This document shows, piece by piece, positions 6,047 to 14,322 of a stretch of DNA of 33,595 nt (positions within the stretch are counted from its first letter, which is position 1; every line of letters begins with the position of its first letter). Origin of the DNA: Lachnospiraceae bacterium (GTDB taxonomy: Bacteria > Bacillota > Clostridia > Lachnospirales > Lachnospiraceae); NCBI GenBank assembly GCA_017558145.1, contig JAFYWF010000114.1:1-33595 (forward strand), read 5' to 3'. Under the pieces are notes generated by a model. The model was not told the origin of the DNA. It ran no database searches and saw only the letters and a list, made by a program, of their open reading frames with translations. The translations under genes and the position numbers were made by a program.

Positions 6047-6844
6047 ATGTTTTGGAGTGTAAAAGAAGATAAACTGCAAATTTTAGATACAACAATAGAT
6101 TATATTACCTTTGGTACCGGTAATAAAAATCTGGTAATGATTCAAGGTCTTAATACCCGTGGGATCAGGGGTGCAGGTATAGGACTGGCTTTTATGTATC
6201 GTATTTTTGCCCAAGAGTATAAAGTGTATCTTTTTGATAGAAGACCTGATATATGGGAAGGAATTACCGTAAGAGACTTTGCAAAAGATATCGCAGCGGC
6301 AATGGATAAGTTAAATATAAAAAGTGCGGATATCATAGGGGTATCTCAAGGTGGTATGATCGCCCAATATCTTGCCATAGACAGACCGGATTTGGTTCAT
6401 AAGATAGTGCTTGTCGTTACTATATCAAAGAACAATGATACCGTAAAAGGCGTAATTAGTAACTGGATAGAGATGACACAGAATGGAAATATGAAAGCTC
6501 TGGTGACTGACATGGCAATGAAAATGTATTCGGATGAATATATGAAGAGATACAAGCTGTTTTTACCATTGTTAACCATCATACAGAAGCCAAAAGATGT
6601 AAATCGTTTTATTCTGTTGGCAAAATCCTGCCTGACCTGTGAAGCGTATGAAGAATTAGATAAGATAACCTGCCCTGTATTGGTCATTGGTGGAAAGCGA
6701 GATAAGGTGGTTAGTGGAGAAGCATCCGTGGAAATCGCAGATAAATTAAAATGTGAAATGTACTTGTATGAAAAATTAGGACATGCAGTTTACGAGGAAG
6801 CAAAAGATTTTAACCAAAAGGTATTTGATTTTTTAAAGAAATAA
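6047..6844 (+). CDS. Alpha/beta-hydrolase fold protein
   Basis: A 265-residue cytoplasmic hydrolase or esterase of unknown substrate. The nucleophile elbow GVSQGG, the late acid in GGKRDKV and the histidine in LGHAVYEE form the usual Ser-Asp-His triad. The oxyanion region follows MIQGLNTRG, where many family members have HG. The start at ATG 6047 follows AGAGGA; an upstream TTG (6014) in the same frame has no convincing ribosome-binding site. It lies 48 bases after the broken superoxide-reductase-like gene and 76 before a flavoprotein; an inverted repeat at 6854-6877 separates it from the latter. Confidence 0.88.
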   Translation: MFWSVKEDKLQILDTTIDYITFGTGNKNLVMIQGLNTRGIRGAGIGLAFMYRIFAQEYKVYLFDRRPDIWEGITVRDFAKDIAAAMDKLNIKSADIIGVSQGGMIAQYLAIDRPDLVHKIVLVVTISKNNDTVKGVISNWIEMTQNGNMKALVTDMAMKMYSDEYMKRYKLFLPLLTIIQKPKDVNRFILLAKSCLTCEAYEELDKITCPVLVIGGKRDKVVSGEASVEIADKLKCEMYLYEKLGHAVYEEAKDFNQKVFDFLKK

Positions 6845-6853
6845 ATAGCAAAA

Positions 6854-6877
6854 TGTGATATGATATGAAATATCACA
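6854..6877. promoter_or_regulatory. Inverted repeat upstream of the flavoprotein gene
   Basis: TGTGATAT (6854-6861) and ATATCACA (6870-6877) form perfect 8-base arms with an 8-base spacer. No U-tract follows, so it is more likely an operator or an mRNA hairpin than a terminator. It lies 43 bases before the start of the flavoprotein gene. Confidence 0.45.
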
Positions 6878-6920
6878 AAGAAAGAGTACTTAGGAAAAGT
6901 AGATAGAGGAGAACAAAAAG

Positions 6921-7538
6921 ATGAAGGTGTTGTTAATTAACGGAAGTCCAAAAGCAAACGGAAATACAGCAAGAGCCTTAGAAGAAATGGTTGCTATTTT
7001 TTCAAAAGAAGGAATTGAAACAGAAATTGTTCATGTAGGAAATAAAGAAATTCGTGGCTGTGTAGCTTGTACTGCCTGCTATAAAACAGGACAGTGTATT
7101 GTAGACGATATGGTAAATGAGTGTGCAAAAAAATTCGAAGAATGTGATGGTATGGTAGTGGCCAGCCCAGTTTATTACGCATCTGCAAATGGGACTTTAA
7201 TTTCTTTCTTAGACAGATTGTTCTATAGTTCTCATTTTGATAAGCGTATGAAGGTTGGAGCTAGTGTAGCAGTAGCCAGACGTGGAGGGTGTTCTGCTAC
7301 TTTTGATCAGCTGAACAAATATTTTACTATTACAGGAATGCCAGTAGCATCCAGTCAGTATTGGAATAGTGTACATGGTGCAGCACCTGGACAGGCTAAT
7401 GAAGATGCAGAAGGGTTGCAGACCATGCGTACTTTGGCTAAAAACATGACATTTCTTATGAAGAGCATTGCTCTTGGAAAAGAGCAGTTTGGCTTGCCGG
7501 AAAAAGAAGCTCCACAGCGTACCAATTTTATTCGTTAA
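6921..7538 (+). CDS. Iron-sulfur flavoprotein (Isf-type), NADPH-dependent FMN reductase family
   Basis: A 205-residue redox protein with a flavodoxin-like fold. The N-terminal phosphate-binding loop INGSPKANGNT and the later ASPVYYASANG are the FMN-binding segments of this family. Residues 47-59 carry CVACTACYKTGQC, i.e. C-x2-C-x2-C-x5-C, the compact cysteine motif that holds the 4Fe-4S cluster in the archaeal and clostridial Isf proteins. These move electrons from ferredoxin and are tied to O2 or peroxide reduction. The start follows AGAGGAG. Its neighbours (superoxide-reductase remnant, flavodiiron cluster) fit oxidative-stress handling, though the gene stands alone. Confidence 0.88.
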   Translation: MKVLLINGSPKANGNTARALEEMVAIFSKEGIETEIVHVGNKEIRGCVACTACYKTGQCIVDDMVNECAKKFEECDGMVVASPVYYASANGTLISFLDRLFYSSHFDKRMKVGASVAVARRGGCSATFDQLNKYFTITGMPVASSQYWNSVHGAAPGQANEDAEGLQTMRTLAKNMTFLMKSIALGKEQFGLPEKEAPQRTNFIR

Positions 7539-7630
7539 TGAAACTATAGAGAACAAAGGAGTTCATACGTGAATTAATAGATTGTCGGATATTGACGTGT
7601 TTTCGGGTAAAAAGAGGATAGCTTATGATG

Positions 7631-7660
7631 TATATTTTATAAAAAAGGTTATAAAATATA
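7631..7660. other. AT-only perfect inverted repeat
   Basis: TATATTTTATAA and TTATAAAATATA form a perfect 12-bp stem around AAAAGG. No U-tract follows. It lies 45 bases before a small membrane-protein gene. Confidence 0.5.
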
Positions 7661-7704
7661 GTTAACATTTATGCATACAGGTGTTCAATGGAAGGATAAT
7701 CTGA

Positions 7705-7872
7705 ATGAAGAAAAAAATGAGACTAAAATTATGGGTTAAAATTGTTTTATTTATTCTTATAACCGGAACTATTTCAATCCTTGTATTCCAAATGGGGAAA
7801 AGATTTGGAATGGAGATTACTTTAAATAATGGGCAAGAGGAAACATTCAAAGAAACATTTCTTATGATGTAA
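7705..7872 (+). CDS. Small membrane protein, 55 residues
   Basis: The frame begins MKKKMRLKLWVKIV and ends EETFKETFLMM before TAA. A lysine-rich start precedes one hydrophobic helix (about residues 11-28), then a short polar, acidic tail. GGAAGGA lies nine bases before the ATG. It has no family I recognise. The positive-inside start predicts a single-pass protein with its tail outside. It is isolated, with a terminator 90 bases downstream, and could be a small stress or regulatory membrane peptide, but nothing here shows that. Confidence 0.55.
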   Translation: MKKKMRLKLWVKIVLFILITGTISILVFQMGKRFGMEITLNNGQEETFKETFLMM

Positions 7873-7960
7873 GATATTAAAAATCTGAAAATATAAGTGA
7901 ATTATATTTTGAAAAATAAAGAAGAATCGTCTGTAAAATGTATATAAAATATAAATTAAA

Positions 7961-8000
7961 AAATGTCGTACAAGAGAAAAACTTGTTACGGCATTTTTTT
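7961..8000 (+). terminator. Intrinsic terminator
   Basis: AAATGTCGTACAAG pairs with CTTG-T-TACGGCATTT (one bulged T, one G-U pair) and runs into seven T. Confidence 0.8.
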
Positions 8001-8125
8001 GTGTTTTTGAGTCAAAGGAATTGATTCTAAAAAAATTGAAATGCGGATTTTCTAAGAAAACTTACATAATTAGGAAATGAACAGAAGATACTATAAAAAA
8101 ATAAGGAAAAGAGAAAGGGAAAGAA

Positions 8126-9286
8126 ATGAAGATAACAGCAGATATCCGATACATTGGCGTGAATGACCATTCCATTGATTTATTTGAGGGAATCTATAGG
8201 GTACCAAATGGCATGGCTTATAATTCTTACGTAATTATGGATGAAAAAATAGCAGTTTTAGATACTGTGGATGAAGAATTTACCAAGGAATGGTTGCGCA
8301 AATTAGAGAGGGAGCTGGAAGGACGAAAACCGGATTTTTTGATCGTGCAGCATATGGAGCCGGATCATTCGGCTAATATTGTGCATTTGTTAGAACACTA
8401 TCCGGAAACTGTGCTTGTAGCAACCGCGAAAGCATTTGATATGATGGAGCATTATTTTCATACAGGTTTGAAGGCAGTAAGAAAAGTGGTTACGGATGGG
8501 GATATCTTATCTTTGGGAAAACATAAACTGCAATTTATTTCTGCACCTATGGTACATTGGCCGGAGGTAATGGTGACTTATGATGAGATAGACAAGGTGC
8601 TTTTTTCCGCCGATGGATTTGGAAGATTCGGTGCACTGGATGTGGAAGAGGAATGGGAAAAAGAGGCAAGGCGATATTATTTTGGAATTGTAGGGAAGTA
8701 TGGAGTGCAGGTGAATCGACTACTTCAAAAATTACAAGGAAAAGAAATTCAAGCTATTTGTTCTCTGCATGGACCGGTATTAAAAGAAAAAGTGGATGCT
8801 TATATTCAGTTATATCAAAAATGGGCATCCTATGAACCGGAAGAGGAAGGTATTGTAATCGCTTATTCGTCAGTGTATGGCAATACGAAAAAAGCAGTCT
8901 TATTTTTAGAAGAGCTATTACGACGAAATGGGTGTCCCAAAGTATTACTTTATGATTTAGCCAGATGTGATATGTCTGTGGTTGTAGCTCAGGCTTTTAG
9001 ATTTGACAGGCTGGTATTGGCTACTACCACATACAATGGTGGTTTATTTCCGCCCATGAGAGAATTCATTAACCAACTTACAGAAAGAGAATTTCAGAAT
9101 AGAACATTGGCGTTGATAGAAAATGGAAGTTGGGCGTCCATGGCAGGAAAATTAATGCGAGATAGATTTGAAAAAAGTAAAAATATCCATTTTGTGGAGC
9201 CTTTTATTAAAATTACTTCTGTAATGGATGAAGCGAATAAAAAGGAATTGTCGATGTTAGCAGAAAGATTAAGTCATAGGAAATAA
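8126..9286 (+). CDS. fprA: Flavodiiron protein (FprA-type A flavoprotein)
   Basis: A 386-residue cytoplasmic enzyme that reduces O2 to water and/or NO to N2O. The N-terminal beta-lactamase-like domain carries the diiron ligands: HMEPDH (H76, E78, D80, H81), the APMVHWPE histidine, the SADGFG aspartate and the CSLHGP histidine. The C-terminal flavodoxin domain starts near residue 250 with SSVYGNTKKA, the FMN phosphate loop. Length is typical of the two-domain class without a fused rubredoxin; a separate rubredoxin gene follows at 9396. The start follows a purine-rich AGAAAGGGAAAG. The physiological substrate (O2 or NO) cannot be read from sequence. Confidence 0.95.
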   Translation: MKITADIRYIGVNDHSIDLFEGIYRVPNGMAYNSYVIMDEKIAVLDTVDEEFTKEWLRKLERELEGRKPDFLIVQHMEPDHSANIVHLLEHYPETVLVATAKAFDMMEHYFHTGLKAVRKVVTDGDILSLGKHKLQFISAPMVHWPEVMVTYDEIDKVLFSADGFGRFGALDVEEEWEKEARRYYFGIVGKYGVQVNRLLQKLQGKEIQAICSLHGPVLKEKVDAYIQLYQKWASYEPEEEGIVIAYSSVYGNTKKAVLFLEELLRRNGCPKVLLYDLARCDMSVVVAQAFRFDRLVLATTTYNGGLFPPMREFINQLTEREFQNRTLALIENGSWASMAGKLMRDRFEKSKNIHFVEPFIKITSVMDEANKKELSMLAERLSHRK

Positions 9287-9395
9287 GTGTCAGTAAAGAA
9301 AGACGCAGATTATGGTTTAATGAAACAGGAAAAGAACAGTTATAAAATGATATTTTATATTGTTTTTCATAATATTTTGAAAGGAGCATAAGAAA

Positions 9396-9557
9396 ATGAA
9401 ATATGTATGTGATGTATGTGGATGGATTTATGACGAGGAGGTAGGTGATGCGGAATTAGGAATTGAACCGGGAACTAGGTTTGAAGATTTGCCGGAGGAT
9501 TTTTTGTGTCCGTTATGTATGGTGGGAAAAGATCAGTTTAGTATAGTGGTTGCCTAA
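9396..9557 (+). CDS. Rubredoxin
   Basis: A 53-residue iron protein beginning [15 protein letters not shown] and with [12 protein letters not shown] near its end. The two CxxC pairs, V-C-D-V-C-G and L-C-P-L-C, bind one Fe; [20 protein letters not shown] is the classic rubredoxin core. AAAGGAG precedes the ATG by nine bases. It lies 109 bases after the flavodiiron gene and 49 before the oxidoreductase gene, which fits its known role as electron donor to flavodiiron proteins. Confidence 0.95.
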   Translation: MKYVCDVCGWIYDEEVGDAELGIEPGTRFEDLPEDFLCPLCMVGKDQFSIVVA

Positions 9558-9606
9558 GTAAATTAAATATGTATAGCATAAGAAATATAAAAGGAAGTGA
9601 GAATCA

Positions 9607-10611
9607 GTGCAGGCAGGATATAGAGAAATCTTAGACAGCGGAAAAGAGTATTATGAAATACGTTTAGATAGTATTGGCGGGCTGGGGGCTAATTTATGTG
9701 GAAAAATGTTGGGAGAACTGGGATTGAAATATTTGGATGTAAACAGCAGCAGTTTTTCCAGTTATGGTTCTGAAAAAACAGGAACACCGGTAAAAGGTTT
9801 TATTCGATATTGCAAAAAGGAAAAAGAAATTCGTTTGCACGCGCCCATTACAGAACCAGACTTGTTGGTCAGCTTTCATGAAGAATTTTTAGTAGATGCC
9901 AATGGAAATAAATATAATGTAGAGGCACAAAAAATTGCTATGGAAACCCATTCCAGAATTAATGTGGTGATGTTAGGAGCCATTTTAAAAGTCATGGGAG
10001 TCGACAGTATTTTACCGGGAGAAGAAATATGCAAAGAAACTCTAGGGAAAAAATATCCTGCAAGCTTGGAAAATAATTTGCAGGGAATGCGAAGAGGATA
10101 TGAAGAAGTAAAATTAATCGATAGAAAAACAGAGAAAGTGGAATGTGATAAGAACAATCAAAGTCAAGATCCTAAATGGGGGTATTTAACAGCTCCCTTA
10201 GGGGGGATTAATCCTAATTATGGAAATAGCATCTCTACCAATTTGTCTCATTCAAGACAAGGGTATGTTCCGCTTTTTATCAAAGAGAAATGTATCAACT
10301 GTGGATTGTGTTTTTCTGCTTGTCCTGATATGGTGTTTCAATTTGTAAAAGGAGAATATAAAGGACGTAGTATGATGATTAATACGGGATTAGATTACGA
10401 TCATTGTAAAGGCTGCCTTCGTTGTGTAGATGTTTGTCCTGTCAATGCGCTGGTAAGAGGTGTAGAAGCAGAGCAGGAAAACTTAAATTATAATATGCCT
10501 AATCAGGAGCTTTTGAGAAAGCCAATTTATTATGAAACAGCAGGAGCTGATGGCTATATTACATCGGAGTCCTTTTTGACAGAAAAAAGAATGGAAGGAG
10601 GAGAAGTATAG
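9607..10611 (+). CDS. 2-oxoacid:ferredoxin oxidoreductase, fused gamma and ferredoxin (delta) subunits
   Basis: A 334-residue fusion. Residues about 1-180 are the gamma domain (DSIGGLGANLCGKMLGELG, SSYGSEKTGTPVKGFIR). Residues about 220-290 are a 2[4Fe-4S] ferredoxin domain, with CINCGLCFSACPDMVF and CKGCLRCVDVCPVNAL. It takes electrons from the thiamine-diphosphate catalytic subunit and passes them on. The start is GTG at 9607 after GGAAGTGAG. Its stop overlaps the GTG of the next gene by one base (TAGTG), so the two are translationally coupled. A PQxP-type linker (residues 180-215) is low in conservation. Confidence 0.9.
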   Translation: MQAGYREILDSGKEYYEIRLDSIGGLGANLCGKMLGELGLKYLDVNSSSFSSYGSEKTGTPVKGFIRYCKKEKEIRLHAPITEPDLLVSFHEEFLVDANGNKYNVEAQKIAMETHSRINVVMLGAILKVMGVDSILPGEEICKETLGKKYPASLENNLQGMRRGYEEVKLIDRKTEKVECDKNNQSQDPKWGYLTAPLGGINPNYGNSISTNLSHSRQGYVPLFIKEKCINCGLCFSACPDMVFQFVKGEYKGRSMMINTGLDYDHCKGCLRCVDVCPVNALVRGVEAEQENLNYNMPNQELLRKPIYYETAGADGYITSESFLTEKRMEGGEV

Positions 10612-12872
10612 TGGAAAAACAAGTAATGGAATACGCATCCGGGAATGAAATGGCAGCCATTGCCATTCAACAAATCGGATATGATTTGATGGGGTATTAT
10701 CCGATTACGCCTTCTACTCAGATTGCGGAGAATCTTGATGTTATGCGGGCAAATGGAGAAACTGACCTGATTATGGTAGCTGCAGAAGGAGAGCATAGTG
10801 CAGCAGGTATCTGTTATGGTGCATCGGTGGCCGGAGGTCGTGTCATTAATGCTACCAGTGCCAATGGTCTGTTATATGCCTTGGAACAGTTTCCGGTACA
10901 ATCCGGAACCCGTTATCCTATGGTAATGAACGTTGCTTGTAGAACGGTATCCGGTCCATTGTCCATCAAAGGCGACCATAGTGATATTATGTATCTTTTA
11001 AATACCGGTTGGCCTATTTTGTTTGCAGCAACAGCACAGCAGGTGTATGATTTTAATATTATTGCCTTGAAGTTATCGGAAGCTGTAAGACTTCCGGTAG
11101 CGGTAGCTTATGATGGATTTTTTACCAGCCATCAGAAACTGCGTTGCTACCGTTTTGAAAATGAGAAAGTAGTAAGAGATTTTATCGGAGAAAAGAAAGA
11201 AGAATATCCCTTTTTAGATTTGGAGCATCCTATTAGTGTGGGTTCTTATATGAATGAGCCGGATATTATTAATAATCGTTATCAGCTTCATATGGCCATG
11301 GAAGAAACAAGAGAATTGTTGCCTAAATTATTTGCTGATTACACAAAACTTTCCGGTCGTAGTTATGGAAAAGTGGAAGGGGTTGGCTGTCAGGATGCAG
11401 AAAGTGTTTTGTTTTTGTTAGGTTCTTCCTATGATACTTCTATAGAAGTAATTGAAAAGATGAGAAAAGAAGGACGAAAAGTAGGGGCAGCGACATTGCA
11501 TGTATTACGTCCATTCCCTGCAAAGGAAATCAGTACCTTCTTAGCATCCGCTAAAAAAATCTTAGTAGCAGACCGCCAGGATAGTTATGGAGCAGGTGGT
11601 GGAAATCTTTCTTTGGAAGTCAGGGCTGCCATGCAAAAATGTGGCAGCGGTGTTGCTATTAAGAGTTTGGTATATGGACTTGGTGGCAAGGATTTTTTCC
11701 CGGAAGATGTAGAACTTATGTTGGAGTGGTTGGAAGATGAGACAAAGCCGGATTTTGCATATTATGGGGTTACACCGGGAGATGTGAATCAGGAGAAAGA
11801 TACTCCTTTGGTTGCCCCTGTTACCAGAGATATGACACAAATTGGTGCTACTAAGGTAGAAATAGAGAAACAGGAGTCTGAAAGCAAGGATGGAACATTG
11901 CATTCGAACATGGAAACATTAAAGGTGACAGGTGCAACTCCTAATGCGGTTACCGCAATGCCTGCCAGAATTGCACCGGGACATGGTGCCTGTCCGGGAT
12001 GTGGTATTCCTGTGAATTTAAATCTTTTGCTTCGTGGTATAGAGGATCCGGTGGTATTTTTGTTTCAAACTGGCTGCGCTATGATTGTAACCACGGCATA
12101 TCCGAAAACCAGTTTTCGAGTTCCTTATATTCATAATTTATTCCAAAATGGTGCAGCAACCTTAAGTGGTGTGGCAGAAATTTGCTATCGTAAGCAGGAA
12201 AAGGGAGAAATCCCCAAAGGAGATATTATCTTTGTAATGGTGAGTGGAGACGGAGGCTTGGATATTGGTATGGGTTCGGCCTTAGGGACAGCCTTAAGAG
12301 GACATAGACTTTTGATTTTTGAATATGACAATGGTGGATATATGAATACCGGATATCAGTTGTCTTATTCTACGCCAATGGGGGCTAAAAGTTCCACTTC
12401 CCATGTAGGGAAAGAACAATATGGAAAAACTTTTTTTCATAAAGATATGCCTAAGATTATGGCAGCCACAGGAATTTCATATGTAGCAACGGTAGCAGAA
12501 TCCAATCCTACGGACTTTATGAAAAAAGCGGCCAAAGCAGCTTATTATGCAAAAACTTGTGGAACTGCTTATATAAAAGCCATTTCTGCCTGTCCATTAA
12601 ACTGGAATGACCAGCCTGCCACAGAGCGAAAAGTAATTGAGGCAGCCGTAAATTCCTGCTATTTTCCATTATATGAAGTAGAAAACGGGATCACGCACCT
12701 TTCCTACGACCCCGAAAAAATGGGAAAGAAAATTCCGGTAATAGATTGGCTTTCCATGATGGGAAGAACCAAACATTTACAAAAAGAACAGTATGCTTCC
12801 ATTGTTGCAAAGATGCAGCAAGAAGTAGATAGTAGATTTGCTGAATTGAAAAAAAGAGTAATTTCAGAATAG
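10611..12872 (+). CDS. 2-oxoacid:ferredoxin oxidoreductase, fused alpha and beta subunits
   Basis: A 753-residue cytoplasmic enzyme that oxidatively decarboxylates a 2-oxoacid to acyl-CoA. Residues about 1-385 are the alpha chain (YYPITPSTQIAENLD, EGEHSAAGICYGASVAGGR, YDGFF, then LHVLRPFPAKEI). Residues about 440-753 are the beta chain: CPGCGIP, QTGCAM and SACPLNW are the cluster cysteines, and SGDGGLDIGMG with NGGYMNTG is the thiamine-diphosphate motif (GDG...N). A hydrophilic linker joins them. With the preceding gene it forms a complete four-domain enzyme on two chains, an order unlike the single-chain pyruvate:ferredoxin oxidoreductase of clostridia. Pyruvate, 2-oxoisovalerate and 2-oxoglutarate all remain possible. 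Confidence 0.92.
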   Translation: MEKQVMEYASGNEMAAIAIQQIGYDLMGYYPITPSTQIAENLDVMRANGETDLIMVAAEGEHSAAGICYGASVAGGRVINATSANGLLYALEQFPVQSGTRYPMVMNVACRTVSGPLSIKGDHSDIMYLLNTGWPILFAATAQQVYDFNIIALKLSEAVRLPVAVAYDGFFTSHQKLRCYRFENEKVVRDFIGEKKEEYPFLDLEHPISVGSYMNEPDIINNRYQLHMAMEETRELLPKLFADYTKLSGRSYGKVEGVGCQDAESVLFLLGSSYDTSIEVIEKMRKEGRKVGAATLHVLRPFPAKEISTFLASAKKILVADRQDSYGAGGGNLSLEVRAAMQKCGSGVAIKSLVYGLGGKDFFPEDVELMLEWLEDETKPDFAYYGVTPGDVNQEKDTPLVAPVTRDMTQIGATKVEIEKQESESKDGTLHSNMETLKVTGATPNAVTAMPARIAPGHGACPGCGIPVNLNLLLRGIEDPVVFLFQTGCAMIVTTAYPKTSFRVPYIHNLFQNGAATLSGVAEICYRKQEKGEIPKGDIIFVMVSGDGGLDIGMGSALGTALRGHRLLIFEYDNGGYMNTGYQLSYSTPMGAKSSTSHVGKEQYGKTFFHKDMPKIMAATGISYVATVAESNPTDFMKKAAKAAYYAKTCGTAYIKAISACPLNWNDQPATERKVIEAAVNSCYFPLYEVENGITHLSYDPEKMGKKIPVIDWLSMMGRTKHLQKEQYASIVAKMQQEVDSRFAELKKRVISE

Positions 12873-12881
12873 TAATATGCT

Positions 12882-12984
12882 AAAAAGGTGTAAGGTATTT
12901 TAAGTGTTGATGTGTCCCCAAAAAGTTAGACCTAAAATCTAACAATTGGGAGGTCGGTTCATGTGATACTTTACACCTTTTTTT
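12882..12984. terminator. Bidirectional terminator between convergent genes, interrupted by an insert
   Basis: AAAAAGGTGTAAGGTAT and ATACTTTACACCTTTTT are complementary over 17 bp (one G-U) with T-tracts on both strands, ending the oxidoreductase operon and the convergent MFS gene. The loop is unusually long because about 53 bases (12911-12963) sit inside it. Confidence 0.75.
12911..12963 (+). mobile_element. IS3-like end fragment inside the terminator loop
   Basis: The stretch begins TGTGTCCCCAAAAAGTTAGA, carries the hairpin GTTAGA...TCTAAC and ends with a ribosome-binding-site-like GGGAGGTCGGTTC and an ATG. This resembles the left end and transposase start region of IS3-family elements, as I remember them. 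No transposase or right-hand inverted repeat follows. TGA on both sides (12908-12910, 12964-12966) would be a 3-base target duplication, but three bases can match by chance. Confidence 0.5.
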
Positions 12985-12985
12985 A

Positions 12986-14158
12986 TTAAATGTTATGCTT
13001 TGTATTTAATATGCAAATTACAAGCAATACAGGGAAAATCACTGCAGCCAAAATACCGGTTTGCAGTTGCCCGGTAGTTGCATTAGAAACAAATCCAACT
13101 AGAGTAGGACCTATAGAGCATCCTAAATCTCCTGCCAAAGCAAGTAGAGCAAAGAGTGTGGTGCCTCCGGCACGAAGTGAGCTGGCAGCAGTACTAAAAG
13201 TGCCGGGCCACATAATCCCAACGGAGAGTCCGGTAAGTGCGCAACCGAGTAAACTAAGGATAGGACTAGCGGTTAAGGCGGTAAGCAAGTAAGAAATGAT
13301 ACATAATACACTACTTGCTAACATGAATTTTTTTAAATTTATTTTATCTGCAAATTTCCCATAAAGAGCTCTTGATATTCCCATTAAAATTGCAAATGTC
13401 ATAGGTCCGGCCAAATCTCCTGCGGTTTTGGAAATACCAAGTCCGGCTTCTGCAAAAGTAGAAGCCCATTGAGCTATGGAATGTTCGCTGGCACCGGAAC
13501 AAAGCATCATTATAATTAGAATCCAAAAGATTTTTGTCATACATAATTTGTGGAAAGGAATTTTTTCCTGTTCGTCTTCTAATAAAGGAGCAATAGGTGT
13601 TTTTAAAAAGAGAATAGCATTTGCGATAGGTAGAAGAGACCAAATGCAAGCCAGTATTTTCCAATGTTCAATTCCAACAAAATAAAAGAATAAAGTGGAT
13701 AAAAGAACCACGCCAACATGTCCCCAACAATAAAAGGAATGTAGAAGACTCATAGCACTTTCCTTATTATCGGTAGGACAGCTTTCCATAATGGGACTTA
13801 CTAACACTTCTAAAAGACCACCGCCTATGGCATATATCATAACAGCAATGAGTATTCCGAAAAAAGGATTTATAAATTGTGGAAGGAGAGTAAGTAAAAT
13901 TAGTCCCAAGGAAGAAAAAACATGTGCTAAAACAATAGAAATACGATAGCCAATTTTATCAACATATTTACTTGCTAAAAGGTCTGTTAACAACTGTACT
14001 CCAAAGTTAAAGGTAACCAGCAAGGTGATTTTATCCAATGGAATGTTGTATATTTTTTGAAAGGTTAAAAAAAGTAAGGGGATGAAATTATTAACAATTG
14101 CTTGGACGATATAACCTATAAAACAGGCTATAATAGTATTTTTAAATGTTAGTTTCAT
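12986..14158 (-). CDS. MFS transporter (FucP-like sugar permease type)
   Basis: A 390-residue inner-membrane permease with twelve predicted helices in two halves joined by a basic loop. The gene reads MKLTFKNTIIACFIGY at its start. The N-half motif LLASKYVDKIGYRISIV is a degenerate MFS signature (D-x-x-G-R). The general layout is that of the FucP/YfkF group, but substrate is unknown. I start at 14158 since an AAGGAG lies about 13 bases upstream; an upstream in-frame ATG (14236) is unlikely. It is divergent from malQ, which hints at, without proving, a link to carbohydrate. Confidence 0.85.
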   Translation of the reverse strand: MKLTFKNTIIACFIGYIVQAIVNNFIPLLFLTFQKIYNIPLDKITLLVTFNFGVQLLTDLLASKYVDKIGYRISIVLAHVFSSLGLILLTLLPQFINPFFGILIAVMIYAIGGGLLEVLVSPIMESCPTDNKESAMSLLHSFYCWGHVGVVLLSTLFFYFVGIEHWKILACIWSLLPIANAILFLKTPIAPLLEDEQEKIPFHKLCMTKIFWILIIMMLCSGASEHSIAQWASTFAEAGLGISKTAGDLAGPMTFAILMGISRALYGKFADKINLKKFMLASSVLCIISYLLTALTASPILSLLGCALTGLSVGIMWPGTFSTAASSLRAGGTTLFALLALAGDLGCSIGPTLVGFVSNATTGQLQTGILAAVIFPVLLVICILNTKHNI

Positions 14159-14258
14159 AATGTTTTTCCAGCTCCTTAACAGATATTGATAAATGAATTC
14201 AAGCTTTATATTACCATAATAGTACAAAAACGACAAAAAATTCTGACAAAAACAAAGA

Positions 14259-14287
14259 TTGTGACAAAATCAAATGTATGATAAAAT
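14259..14287 (+). promoter_or_regulatory. Sigma-A promoter of malQ
   Basis: TTGTGA, 17-base spacer, TAAAAT at 14282-14287. The start would be about 30 bases before the malQ ATG. Confidence 0.75.
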
Positions 14288-14322
14288 TGCACGTAGAATG
14301 AAAACAAAAAGGAGTTCTTATT

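Noticed and set aside
11562..11903. Minus-strand frame inside the alpha-beta oxidoreductase gene
   Set aside because: Covered by the coding sequence of a recognised enzyme; no start signals.
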